Of a stretch of DNA of 23,308 bases, positions 15,002 to 22,876 are shown piece after piece (positions within the stretch are counted from its first letter, which is position 1; each line of letters opens with the position of its first letter). A program made the position numbers and the translations under genes. The stretch comes from JBEKLJ01 sp050010255. Its GTDB lineage: Bacteria > Acidobacteriota > Terriglobia > Bryobacterales > Bryobacteraceae. The stretch lies in contig JBEKLJ010000023.1 in assembly GCA_050010255.1 (NCBI GenBank), positions 1-23,308 on the forward strand. Direction: 5' to 3'. The notes under the pieces were generated by a model. The model had not been told where the DNA came from and did not search any database. It saw only the letters and a program-made list of their open reading frames with translations.

Positions 15002-15152
15002 GAGCGCCGGCTGCACCCGCCGGGTGGATGCCGCATCCCAGCGCACCGCCCCGGTAGTCTGAGTTCGTGTCCGCTACGCGCCCTTACGGACGGATTACGG
15101 GCTGGCCCGCATGCACCGCTCCATCAGGCCGGCTTCGATCTACAATCAATGA

Positions 15153-16298
15153 GTGCCGGCCGCGGTGGTATTCGTTCTGAGTGCCACGTTCGTCCTCTAC
15201 GTCCTGTTTGGCTATCCGGCGCTGCTGGCGATCCTGGCGCGGCGGCGCGCGAGGCCATTCCAGAAGAGGCCGCAGACGAAGACCGTGTCCATCCTGCTGC
15301 CCGTGCACGACGGCGCAGCCTGGATCCACCAGAAACTGCGATCGATACTGGCGCTGGATTATCCACGGGAGCTGGTGCAGGTCCTGGTCATTTCCGATGG
15401 CTCGGAAGATGGGACGGACGAAGCCGTCCGCGGGTTCGCGTCGCAGGGGGTCGAGTTGATCTCGATTCTCAGGAGCGGGAAGGCAACGGCGCTGAATGAA
15501 GGCCTGCGGCGCGCGACGGGCGAGATCCTGTTTTTCACCGACGTGCGGCAGAAGCTCGACCCTGCCAGCCTGCGCAACCTGGTTTCCTGCTTTGCGGATC
15601 CCCAAGTCGGTGCGGCCAGCGGGGAACTGATCATCCTCCGGGGCGGCACCCAGGAAGAAGCGAACGTCGGAGCCTACTGGCGCTACGAAAAGTGGATTCG
15701 CAGACACCTGAGCAGCATCGATTCGGTGCTGGGCGCCACGGGCTGCATCTACGCCATGCGGGCCCGGCTGGCCGCCCCGCTCGCCGCGGATACGATCCTC
15801 GACGACGTGGACCTGCCGCTGGGCGCCTTCTTCCAAGGCTACCGTGTGATCCTCGACGAGAGCGCCCGCGCCTACGACTATCCGACCTCGCTCGACTCCG
15901 AGTTTCGCCGAAAAGTGCGGACGTTGGCCGGCGTCTACCAGACGATCGCCAGGCATCCGGAGCTGCTGAGGGCCAGGAACCGCATGTGGGTCCACTTCGT
16001 CTCGCACAAGCTCGGGCGTCTTCTGCTGCCTTGGGCCCTGCTGCTCGTGCTGGCCGCCAGCTTCGGGCTCCCGGGAATCTGGAGGAGTATTGCGCTGTCC
16101 GCGCACACGGCGTTTTACGCGCTGGTCGTGCTGGACCTCATTCTGCCCGAGAGGTTCCTCCTGAAGCGGCTTAGTTCTCCCGCGCGGACGTTCTTTGTGC
16201 TCATGGCGGCCGCCTTCTGCGCCGCATTCTTCCCGCTGCTGCCGCGGCGCATGCTGTGGCGGACTACCAAGGTCAACGCGCCTCAGAAGCCGGCCTGA
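15153..16298 (+). CDS. Membrane-bound family 2 glycosyltransferase
   Basis: A 381-residue processive-type GT2 enzyme that adds sugars from nucleotide donors at the cytoplasmic membrane face. One helix (about 5-28) precedes the GT-A domain: VSILLPVHDG (~45-54), VISDGSEDGTDEA with Asp82, FFTDVRQKLDP with Asp130 (metal-binding DxD-like), LDDVDLPLGAFFQGY (217-230, the catalytic acid region) and RRKVRTLAGVYQ in place of the QxxRW motif. Three helices follow at about 290-370. The start is GTG 15153; the ATG at 15149 is in another frame. It faces the heparinase-like gene across a 77-bp palindromic element. It is probably part of exopolysaccharide synthesis; the sugar is unknown. Confidence 0.9.
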   Translation: MPAAVVFVLSATFVLYVLFGYPALLAILARRRARPFQKRPQTKTVSILLPVHDGAAWIHQKLRSILALDYPRELVQVLVISDGSEDGTDEAVRGFASQGVELISILRSGKATALNEGLRRATGEILFFTDVRQKLDPASLRNLVSCFADPQVGAASGELIILRGGTQEEANVGAYWRYEKWIRRHLSSIDSVLGATGCIYAMRARLAAPLAADTILDDVDLPLGAFFQGYRVILDESARAYDYPTSLDSEFRRKVRTLAGVYQTIARHPELLRARNRMWVHFVSHKLGRLLLPWALLLVLAASFGLPGIWRSIALSAHTAFYALVVLDLILPERFLLKRLSSPARTFFVLMAAAFCAAFFPLLPRRMLWRTTKVNAPQKPA

Positions 16299-16305
16299 GC
16301 GGGCT

Positions 16306-16382
16306 AGCCCGCATTTCTCACCAACAACCTGGTGCGGCCCTCTCAGCGCGCCTCGCCACGGTCGTGGTGAGAAAAGCGGGCT
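16306..16382 (-). repeat. Palindromic element copy 2 (77 bp)
   Basis: This is the reverse-orientation partner of the element at 13570-13744, lacking its 98-bp insertion; the junctions match with one base change. The ends are 18-bp inverted repeats (17 of 18). It lies between the convergent GT2 and heparinase-like genes, and its right end overlaps the latter's TAG stop. Just left is the 14-bp palindrome GCGGGCTAGCCCGC (16299-16312). It could act as a two-way transcription stop. Confidence 0.85.
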
Positions 16383-18672
16383 AGAGGTCGGCGAGAGATG
16401 CCGCGGGCACGCGAGCGCCGGAGGCTTCCCAGAATTCCAGCGCTTGCCCGGAAGCCAGCAGTGGCTGGCCGCGAAACTGCAGGCGGCCGACGCCGGCAGC
16501 AAACAGCCACGGTTCGCCCGCACGCCTGCCGAGACTCAGGAACGCGGCGTCGCCCATCCAGTCGTGCCACTGCCACTCGCCAGCGCCATCGTTGAACAAG
16601 ATCAGGAGCGAGCCGGCGGGGTCGGCATAGCGATAGACGGATAGCGGACCGGAGGCCTCCGGCAGCCGCTCCAGCGCCGCCCAATCGGGAGCTGCGGGCG
16701 ACAGCATCACGGCGAACTCGGCGGGCAGCAGGACGCGCGCGCGGCATTGCACCACGGGCGCGCCGATCTTGGACCCGTAGACCGGGGACCATTCGCCTTC
16801 CACCACTGCGCTGGTCCAATCGGGCACCGCGGCGCACGCGAAACTGAGCGCTGCGCCGTCCGGACCGGCGAATGTCCTCAGGCCCGGACCCTCGCGCAGG
16901 AGGCGGAACCCGGGACCCAAGTGCCAGTTCAGAGCGAGTTCATGCACCGCGGCGCCGGTGGCGCAGTCTCGCACCAGCAGCTGGCCGGATTTCCACGAAA
17001 CCACCGAGCGGCGATGCCTCACCGGATCGGCGAGCCGCAAATAGCCGGCGTGGCTGCCGATGAACAGATCGATGTCCGGTGAGCTCAACCAGCGTTCGGC
17101 GCGCGCTTCAGGCTTGGCACGCCAGGCAAATGGCTCTGAGGGCTCGGCCTGGTCCAGGCCATCGACCTCGAGCGTGTTGTGGGCGGCGGTGCCGCGGAAC
17201 TGGTTGCGCGGGATCTCCTGCGAGTAACAGAAGGCGCCGGGGTCGGAAAGCCACTGTCGTCCCCCGGCAATCCATTGCAGGCTGAGCGCGTCAGCGTGGC
17301 CGTGGCCGCCGTAGCCGTATCCGTGCGGCCCGGCGTCGATGAGGACCTCGCGTATCAGCGGCTCCGTCGCGACCAGGCAGTACGTCCCCGAGTCAGCGCA
17401 GCAGCAGGAGGCCGGCGAAGGCCGCTCGGCCCGCAGCTCGCCGAAGTGCGCCGCACCCTGGGCGCCGAGCAGCCACAACGTCTCCTCCCGGAACCCGCCC
17501 ACAGCCGCTTTGAAATCCGCCCGGCTGTATAGAACGGCGGCGGTGGCGAGGGGATCGAGTAAATGTTCGGTGCGGTTGCGGCGCGGGTCGAACAGGCGGC
17601 CGCCGTCGTCATCGCCGAAACGCGGGGCCGCGCCAGCCTGCGATTGGACGCGCAGCGCCTCCGCCATGCGCTCTATGGTCGCATCCAGCTCCGGCGGGAC
17701 AGCTTCCCCATTCCGAGCGGCCAGCACCCGTGCATGCAAGAAGAAATCGAGCGTGTAGACGTGATAGTAGATCGACTGCTCGAAGTGCATCCCGTCGGGC
17801 AGCACCTGCCGGCGCGACTCGTTCAGCACGATTTCCCAGCCCCGCCGGCGCCAGCGTTCGGCCGAAACAAATTCGTTGCACAAAGTCCCGATGAACAGCA
17901 GCGCCAACCCCTCGCCCAGAAGGTGCGTGTTGGGCGCCCAGTAGGTCGAAAGGTACTTCTCGATGTAACGGGCGTTGGCGGACAGCGCCGAGGCCACATC
18001 ACCGCGGAACTTCTCGGGGATTGAACCGCATCCGGCCAGGAGCCTGGTCACCCAGATCCAGGCGAGACTGCGGAAGGCGACTTCGAGACTGCTGGCCCAG
18101 TTGATGCCGAGCGGGTACGGATTCGACGCCTGCCAGGCGTACCACTGCGCGTGCAGTTCGTCGAAAAAGCGGCTGTCGTCTGAGAGCAGAAACGCCTTGG
18201 CCAGCGTGACCAGATGCTGATGCCGGTTCAGTTCCCAGACGATTTTGTGATCGCCGACCGTGGCAAAGCGCAGGAATGGAACGCGGAACCAGGGGATCCG
18301 AGGCCCACGCCGGCCGTGTACCGGGTCGAGATGCCAGTCGATTGGGTCGCCGAAGTCCAGGTCCTCGTAGCCGAGCAGATCGAAGCGGCGCCGGCAGATC
18401 CTCTCGGCCTGCGAGATGATGCAGGCGGCCTGCTCCGGGAGCCGCAACCGCAGAAGGTCGACGAGGGCCGGCACGTCGCCGGGGTCGAAAAAGAAGCGAC
18501 CGGCGGGCGGGCGATGATCCGACAGCGGCTGGGCCGCGGCCGCCAGCCCGGCGCGGTGGCGCACCTCATCCAGGCGCTTGTCGCACTCCTGCCGCAGCCG
18601 CACTGCGATTTCCAGTGCGCTCATTCGGGATACGCGCACCAGGACGTCGCACGGAGTGCGGTTGGCAGCCAC
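16381..18672 (-). CDS. Heparinase II/III-like polysaccharide lyase
   Basis: A 763-residue (at longest) protein with the alpha/alpha toroid plus beta-sandwich plan of heparinase II/III and related alginate lyases, which cleave uronic-acid glycans by beta-elimination. The toroid region has WASSLEVAFRSLAWIW, APNTHLLGEGLAL (His250) and EQSIYYHVYTLDFF (Tyr302-306). The sandwich begins with GYGYGGHGHADALSL (His457/His459) and AHNTLEVDG (His498). No signal peptide is seen, so it looks cytoplasmic, as in some polysaccharide-synthesis clusters. The start is uncertain: GTG 18672 or ATG 18624, neither with a good ribosome-binding site; the longer form keeps the RVSRMSALEIAVRLRQ segment typical of relatives. 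Neighbours are glycosyltransferases. Confidence 0.87.
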   Translation of the reverse strand: MAANRTPCDVLVRVSRMSALEIAVRLRQECDKRLDEVRHRAGLAAAAQPLSDHRPPAGRFFFDPGDVPALVDLLRLRLPEQAACIISQAERICRRRFDLLGYEDLDFGDPIDWHLDPVHGRRGPRIPWFRVPFLRFATVGDHKIVWELNRHQHLVTLAKAFLLSDDSRFFDELHAQWYAWQASNPYPLGINWASSLEVAFRSLAWIWVTRLLAGCGSIPEKFRGDVASALSANARYIEKYLSTYWAPNTHLLGEGLALLFIGTLCNEFVSAERWRRRGWEIVLNESRRQVLPDGMHFEQSIYYHVYTLDFFLHARVLAARNGEAVPPELDATIERMAEALRVQSQAGAAPRFGDDDGGRLFDPRRNRTEHLLDPLATAAVLYSRADFKAAVGGFREETLWLLGAQGAAHFGELRAERPSPASCCCADSGTYCLVATEPLIREVLIDAGPHGYGYGGHGHADALSLQWIAGGRQWLSDPGAFCYSQEIPRNQFRGTAAHNTLEVDGLDQAEPSEPFAWRAKPEARAERWLSSPDIDLFIGSHAGYLRLADPVRHRRSVVSWKSGQLLVRDCATGAAVHELALNWHLGPGFRLLREGPGLRTFAGPDGAALSFACAAVPDWTSAVVEGEWSPVYGSKIGAPVVQCRARVLLPAEFAVMLSPAAPDWAALERLPEASGPLSVYRYADPAGSLLILFNDGAGEWQWHDWMGDAAFLSLGRRAGEPWLFAAGVGRLQFRGQPLLASGQALEFWEASGARVPAASLADL

Positions 18673-18692
18673 GTCTGATCAAGCTATCAGAC
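18673..18692. other. Hairpin before the heparinase-like gene
   Basis: GTCTGAT (18673-18679) and ATCAGAC (18686-18692) are perfect 7-bp inverted arms directly at the GTG start, in the 131-bp gap after the ArnT-like gene. It could be an operator or cover the start in mRNA, which would favour ATG 18624 as the true start. Confidence 0.4.
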
Positions 18693-18803
18693 GAGCCCGG
18701 TCCAGCGCGAGAACTGGGGCGAAAGACGCCGGGCCCGCGGCCGAACTTCCGGCCGATGCAAGCCTGGGCGCGGCCAACCCGCGCGGGTGTCCTGGCACGT
18801 AGC

Positions 18804-20462
18804 TCATCGCCACCGGTACTCCAAAATCCGCCCGTTGCGATTCAAACCCAGTCGGGTGCGGATAACGGGGGGCCGCCGGTCTCCGGCCAGCAGGTTTTCG
18901 TAGACGCGGATCTCGTCCCAGCGCTCATGGCCGATGCCGGACAGAGGAAATCGGCCGATCCAGCGGAACTCCTCCGAATGGCTGCGCACAGCCTCTTCGA
19001 GAAGTCTGCACTCTGGTGGAATCCTCGCCGAACTCTGGATGATGATATACCGAACCGGCAACTCGACGACGTATTGGTACACCGCCCCAGCATCCCTGAA
19101 GAGCGGCCGGTAGCGATAGCCGTCCCAATTCGACTCCGCCAGAACACGGCTGCCACGCAGAACAACCCCGGCTCGGTGGCGATCCTGTGACAAACGCTCG
19201 GCGATGAATGCACCTTCGCCGGTCGAATCCGCTGACACCAGCATGACTGTGCCTTCCGGATGCCCGGGAATGGCCGCCGCCGCGGCACGGTACCCTTCAG
19301 AGCGAGGAATCGGGACGGCCCACGCTCCTGCGAAACTGAGCACAATCAGCACCGTTGGCGCCCCCGCCGCGAGCAGCGGCGATGCGCGCAGCGCGGAGCG
19401 CAGGCGACCGAGCAGCCGGCCGAAGAGAAGAACAGCCGGCGCGAGAGCGGGTATGAAGACGCGGCCCTCCGTCGTCAGGGGGAGAGCCACGAGGAAGAAT
19501 ACCTGCGCGATCACCCAGGAACCGGCCGCCAGACAATCCCACTCCGAATACGAATCGCCGTCGCCCGTCCAGCGGCAGCGCAGTTCATAGGCGAATGCCA
19601 GCGCGGCAGCCGCCAGCAGCAGTAGCGGAGCGACTTCGAGGATCGGTGCTGCGGCCCTTAACTGCCAGTGTCTGAAAACGACAGCTCTGGTCAGGATCTG
19701 GTAACCGACTGGATAGCCGATACCCGACCACCGCGCCCAGAGGTAAAACGGCGCCGAAAGCAACAGAATGCCTGCTCCGCTGGCCCAGTACCATGGCGAC
19801 CGGAAACAGCCGGGCCGGCGTGCAAGCAGCGGAGTTAGCAGGGCGAAGGGGAGCAGTGCCCAGGCGCTCCCCTTGGTCAGAATCGCCGCGCTGGACCACA
19901 CCGCGAAGCGGACCGCCGCGCCAGGAACCGTTGGCGCACGCAACAGATCGGAGAAGGCCAGCACCGCAAGCAGCACAAACAAGCCGGTGAGCGTGTCGGA
20001 CATCACCGCCCACGCGGAGACCTGCATGCTCGGCAGAGCCAGAAACACGGCGGCGCAGGCGAGCGCCAGGACTGTGCCCTCGGCACGCCGCAGGCGAAAG
20101 AAGAGGAGCAGCGCAATCGCAACCGCGGTTGCCGCGCTCAGCCACTGGGCGCTCAAGATAGAGGCGCCGAAACATGCGAACCACGCAGCCTGCGTACCGT
20201 AGTAGGCTGGCGGCCAATGCCCGAATGCCACTTTCGGAAACCGGACGTAGAAGGACTCGGCAAACGCCGTCGGCGAGGAGCCCAGCGCCGTTCGGAAATA
20301 GTCGTAGACCATGACGCCGGTGGTGAAGTGCGCAGGGGCGTCCGGCGCGGCCGGGCTGCTGCCCAGAACGGCGACGCCAACCCGGCACTGCAAAAACAAG
20401 GCGGCTGCCAGGGCCAAGGCGCTCACCGCACCCAACACAGGGACATGCATGGACCGGCGCAT
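18804..20462 (-). CDS. ArnT/PMT-like (GT39/GT83) membrane glycosyltransferase
   Basis: A 552-residue integral membrane protein with about eleven hydrophobic helices in the first 390 residues and a soluble C-terminal domain of about 150 residues (from about SEGYRAAAAAI). The first outer loop carries PDAPAHFTTG (Asp41), the position of the catalytic acidic residue in protein-mannosyl- and ArnT-type transferases that use polyprenyl-phosphate sugars. FGHWPPAYYG in the next loop is also typical of the group. The substrate is unknown. ATG 20462 or the internal ATG four codons on could start it. It is co-directional with the heparinase-like gene 131 bp downstream, and together with GT2 forms a small glycan set. 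Confidence 0.78.
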   Translation of the reverse strand: MRRSMHVPVLGAVSALALAAALFLQCRVGVAVLGSSPAAPDAPAHFTTGVMVYDYFRTALGSSPTAFAESFYVRFPKVAFGHWPPAYYGTQAAWFACFGASILSAQWLSAATAVAIALLLFFRLRRAEGTVLALACAAVFLALPSMQVSAWAVMSDTLTGLFVLLAVLAFSDLLRAPTVPGAAVRFAVWSSAAILTKGSAWALLPFALLTPLLARRPGCFRSPWYWASGAGILLLSAPFYLWARWSGIGYPVGYQILTRAVVFRHWQLRAAAPILEVAPLLLLAAAALAFAYELRCRWTGDGDSYSEWDCLAAGSWVIAQVFFLVALPLTTEGRVFIPALAPAVLLFGRLLGRLRSALRASPLLAAGAPTVLIVLSFAGAWAVPIPRSEGYRAAAAAIPGHPEGTVMLVSADSTGEGAFIAERLSQDRHRAGVVLRGSRVLAESNWDGYRYRPLFRDAGAVYQYVVELPVRYIIIQSSARIPPECRLLEEAVRSHSEEFRWIGRFPLSGIGHERWDEIRVYENLLAGDRRPPVIRTRLGLNRNGRILEYRWR

Positions 20463-20657
20463 TCCAAGTAGTATCTCTAAATCGCGAATCGCGTAGTGAC
20501 CATCGGGTACCCACTCCGCGAGCTTGCCGGCCCTGATCCCCGCGGCCAGGAGATCAACCGTCCACGATCAGTGGCATTCGCGACGGTAGAGCAACCGCGC
20601 GGACCCCGGTGCGAACAAGGAAGCTCGAGGCGTGCGCCGGCTGTCAGCTCTCGGGCG

Positions 20658-21002
20658 CTAGCCCGCGCCGGCTTCTTCAATCGGCCGCAAGAGCGCTCGG
20701 GCCTCCGCCTCGCGCTCGCGCGCCACCTGGAACCGGCACCACGGATGGAAGTACGGGCTCAACGCTTCCATGCGCGGGCCGAGCTCCTCCCCCTGCGTGC
20801 AGAATGGGATGCCGGCTTCTTCCAGCGTGGCCTTCGCCAAAGCGGTAGCCACAGCGTTGTTGCACTCCAGAACCGTCACCAATTCTAGATCCAGAAGCCC
20901 CGGCTGTGGTTCGGGCGGCGCCTCCGCGACCAGGGAGACCCGGCAGTCCGCACATTCCGTGAAACCCTCGCGGTACTCGACTCCGCATTCGGGGCAAAAC
21001 AC
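20658..21002 (-). CDS. Zinc-ribbon protein with DUF2007-like domain
   Basis: A 114-residue small cytoplasmic protein. The N-terminal zinc ribbon has two cysteine pairs, FCPECGVEY (Cys3/Cys6) and CADC (Cys17/Cys20). Residues ~38-110 (ELVTVLECNNAVATALAKA, LEEAGIPF, FQVAREREAEARALL) resemble the DUF2007 / putative signal-transducing fold. The start is GTG 21002, with GGGAGGT five bases before it; an open frame extends farther upstream only because it shadows alaC. It follows alaC by 59 bp on the same strand, so co-transcription is plausible. The role is unknown. Confidence 0.82.
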   Translation of the reverse strand: MFCPECGVEYREGFTECADCRVSLVAEAPPEPQPGLLDLELVTVLECNNAVATALAKATLEEAGIPFCTQGEELGPRMEALSPYFHPWCRFQVAREREAEARALLRPIEEAGAG

Positions 21003-21022
21003 GACCGACCTCCCGGCCGCTC

Positions 21023-21059
21023 TCCGCTGTCGGCCCTCCGCTCTCTCGTGTCCGCTGTC
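21023..21059. repeat. Short direct repeats TCCGCTGTC
   Basis: The 9-mer occurs at 21023-21031 and 21051-21059 (28 bp apart), and once more at 22241-22249 within the first codons of alaC. A degenerate CTCCGCT lies between the first two. It may be a minor low-complexity repeat. Confidence 0.35.
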
Positions 21060-21061
21060 AG

Positions 21062-22255
21062 CTAGTGCGCACCGGCCTTCAGCATCTGCCGTATCCCCCG
21101 CGTCGCCTGCCGGATGCGCTGCTCGTTCTCCACCAGCGCGAACCGCACGTACCCCTCCCCCAGCGGCCCGAATCCCACGCCCGGAGACACGGCCACCAGG
21201 GCCTTCTCCAGCAGCAGCTTGGCGAACTCCAGCGAGCCCAGCTTGCGGAACTCCTCCGGAATCGCCGCCCAGACGAACATCGACCCCCGCGGCGGCTCCA
21301 CCACCCAGCCGCCCTGTTTCAGCCCCTCGATCAGCACGTCCCGCCGCCGCTGGTAGACCGCGCAGATCTTCTTGGTGTCTTCGTCGCACTCCCGCAGCGC
21401 CAGGATCGAGGCAATCTGTATGGGCTGGAACACCCCGTAGTCCAGGTAGCTCTTAATTCGCGCCAGCGCCGCGATCATCTTCGGGTTCCCGAGGCAGTAC
21501 CCTACGCGCCAGCCGGCCATGCTGTAGCTCTTCGACATCGAGAAAACCTCGACGCCGATCTCCTTGGCGCCCGGCACCTGGAGCAGGCTCGGCGCCCGGT
21601 ACCCGTCAAAGCACAGGTCCGCGTACGCGAAATCGTGCAGGATCATGGCGCCGTTCTTCTCCGCCAGCGCCACCAGGGCCTCAAAGAACTCGATCTCCAC
21701 GCACTGCGTCGTCGGGTTGTGCGGGAACGAGACCAGGATCAGTTTGGGCTTGGTGATCGCGGTCCGGAACAGGTCCTCCACCCGGTTCAGGAACTCCGCC
21801 GGCGTCGGCATCGGTATCACGCACGCCTGCCCCTCCGCCATCACAACTCCATACTGATGAATAGGATAGGCGGGATTCGGCGACGCCACGGCGTCTCCCG
21901 GCCCGATCACCGCAAACAGCAGGTGCGCCAGCGCGTCCTTGGCCCCCATGGTCACGATCACTTCTTTGTCCGGGTCCAGCTCCACGCCATAGTTGACCCT
22001 ATACCGCTTGGCGATGGCCTCACGCAGCCGCGGAATGCCCCGCGAAAGCGAATAGCGGTGGTTCCGCGCGTCCTGCGCCGCCTCGATCAGCTTGTCTACC
22101 ACCAACTTAGGGGTGGCCAGGTCCGGGTTCCCCATCCCCAGATCCACCACGTCGAGCTGCTGCGCGCGAAGCTGGGCCTTGCGTTCATTCACCACCGCGA
22201 ATACATACGGCGGCAACTTCTTGATTCGGTAGAACTCCTGTCCGCTGTCCTGCAT
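21062..22255 (-). CDS. alaC: Alanine aminotransferase, AlaC type
   Basis: A 397-residue PLP-dependent class I aminotransferase, very close in pattern to E. coli AlaC, which makes alanine from pyruvate and glutamate. Matching runs include IKKLPPYVFAVVNE, VDLGMGNPDLATP, SRGIPRLREAI, PNPAYPIHQYG, NPTTQCVEIEFFE, and the PLP-lysine segment SMSKSYSMAGWRVGY with Lys242. The C-terminal GSLEFAKLLLEKALVAVSPG and YVRFALVENEQRIRQA also fit. Start ATG 22255 has AAGGA three bases before it. It is divergent from the rRNA operon. The hom gene, a frequent neighbour of this family, is in the window but not adjacent. Confidence 0.93.
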   Translation of the reverse strand: MQDSGQEFYRIKKLPPYVFAVVNERKAQLRAQQLDVVDLGMGNPDLATPKLVVDKLIEAAQDARNHRYSLSRGIPRLREAIAKRYRVNYGVELDPDKEVIVTMGAKDALAHLLFAVIGPGDAVASPNPAYPIHQYGVVMAEGQACVIPMPTPAEFLNRVEDLFRTAITKPKLILVSFPHNPTTQCVEIEFFEALVALAEKNGAMILHDFAYADLCFDGYRAPSLLQVPGAKEIGVEVFSMSKSYSMAGWRVGYCLGNPKMIAALARIKSYLDYGVFQPIQIASILALRECDEDTKKICAVYQRRRDVLIEGLKQGGWVVEPPRGSMFVWAAIPEEFRKLGSLEFAKLLLEKALVAVSPGVGFGPLGEGYVRFALVENEQRIRQATRGIRQMLKAGAH

Positions 22256-22320
22256 AGATCCTTATATTCTATTCGCTCCGTGCCCCTTCCCGCATCTGGA
22301 CGCCTCGGCCCTCCGGTGGG

Positions 22321-22358
22321 GCGGACCTCAGGTCCGCCAGCCGGCCCTCCGGCCGGCT
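22321..22358. repeat. Two adjacent GC hairpins
   Basis: GCGGACC-TCA-GGTCCGC (22321-22337) and AGCCGGCC-CTCC-GGCCGGCT (22339-22358) are perfect inverted repeats, placed between divergent alaC and rrn promoters. They are not terminator-like for either gene; a REP-type repeat is likely. Confidence 0.5.
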
Positions 22359-22396
22359 TCGCCGCGACCGCGGGAAGCGGCGCTCTCCGCTCTTCG

Positions 22397-22425
22397 TTGC
22401 GCCGCGCGCCCGGATCTGCTAGCCT
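22397..22425 (+). promoter_or_regulatory. rRNA promoter candidate P1
   Basis: TTGCGC, 17-bp spacer, TAGCCT, with TGC directly before the -10 (extended -10 form). It has the same design as P2 and P3. Confidence 0.55.
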
Positions 22426-22462
22426 ACGAGCAGCCGAGAGGGAGCCGTTCAGGGCAGGGAAG

Positions 22463-22491
22463 TTGCACCGCCCCGGCGGTTCTGCTAGGCT
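22463..22491 (+). promoter_or_regulatory. rRNA promoter candidate P2
   Basis: TTGCAC, 17-bp spacer, TAGGCT, preceded by CTGC as in P1. It lies 66 bp downstream of P1. Confidence 0.55.
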
Positions 22492-22561
22492 GAAACGTCA
22501 GCCGCCATCCGGCAGCCGTCCGGCTTGATTCCCGCGGGCGAATGGTGTTCGGGTTCGGCCC

Positions 22562-22590
22562 TTGCGCGGGCTGGCCGGGCGTGCTAGCAT
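22562..22590 (+). promoter_or_regulatory. rRNA promoter candidate P3
   Basis: TTGCGC, 17-bp spacer, TAGCAT, preceded by GTGC. It is the last of the three, about 285 nt before the 16S 5' end. Confidence 0.6.
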
Positions 22591-22795
22591 TGGTAAACGG
22601 CAGTCTGAGAGTTGCCTGGTGCGAGCAATCGCATCGGGAGGCAGTCAGCCTTCCCAAAGCTCTTGAATTAATCGCAAGTTCTTTGGCCGCCATAGTCTGC
22701 GCCCAAGAGGCAGAGCGCGGGCCAGTGCGGTCAGAATGGCTTTTGAGGCCGGCGGCCGGTTCGGGCTTCCACAAGATCCCCGGCTCGGTTGCCCA

Positions 22796-22808
22796 GATCT
22801 TTGACAAT
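22796..22808 (+). promoter_or_regulatory. boxA-like antitermination site
   Basis: GATCTTTGACAAT in the leader resembles the boxA core CTCTTTRACAA that recruits Nus factors in rRNA operons, and sits about 70 nt before 16S. It is flanked by 5-bp CAGAT/ATCTG arms. Confidence 0.5.
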
Positions 22809-22876
22809 CTGGTTGGACGCAAAGTTTGAACCTTCGTTGGATTCGAGTTCAACCGAGACGATACAACTCGACAAGA

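Larger units (their letters stand above)
14831..15102. mobile_element. 272-bp MITE-like unit with perfect 20-bp inverted ends
   Basis: GCCCGTAATCCGTCCGTAAG at 14831-14850 is an exact reverse complement of 15083-15102. Together with its surroundings it fills the 385-bp gene-free gap between the glycine-zipper gene and the GT2 gene, which face away from each other. Inside are strong hairpins: 14891-14912 (10-bp arms), 14953-14974 (9-bp arms) and 14979-14990. GGCTGGCCCG occurs as a direct repeat at 14826-14835 and 15100-15109, overlapping both ends. No coding sequence is seen. It may instead be a hairpin-rich regulatory leader, but the perfect ends favour a small mobile unit. Confidence 0.65.
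22256..22876 (+). other. Divergent alaC-rrn gap: promoters and rRNA leader
   Basis: This 621-bp stretch holds no convincing gene. From left to right it contains two GC hairpins (22321-22358), three promoter candidates with the same spacing (22397-22590), and a ~285-nt leader that is less GC-rich and carries a boxA-like site before the 16S start. Confidence 0.75.

Noticed and set aside
14768..15046. N-terminal extension of the glycine-zipper protein.
   Set aside because: It reads through the inverted-repeat unit. ATG 14767 has a strong ribosome-binding site and begins a membrane helix.
21003..21389. Upstream extension of the zinc-ribbon gene.
   Set aside because: It overlaps alaC codons in another frame; GTG 21002 has a good ribosome-binding site.
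22801..22806. TTGACA as a fourth rrn promoter -35.
   Set aside because: There is no suitable -10 at 16-18 bp, and the context fits a boxA-like site better.
22542..22829. A 95-codon plus-strand open frame before 16S.
   Set aside because: It spans promoter P3 and the rRNA leader, with no family resemblance.
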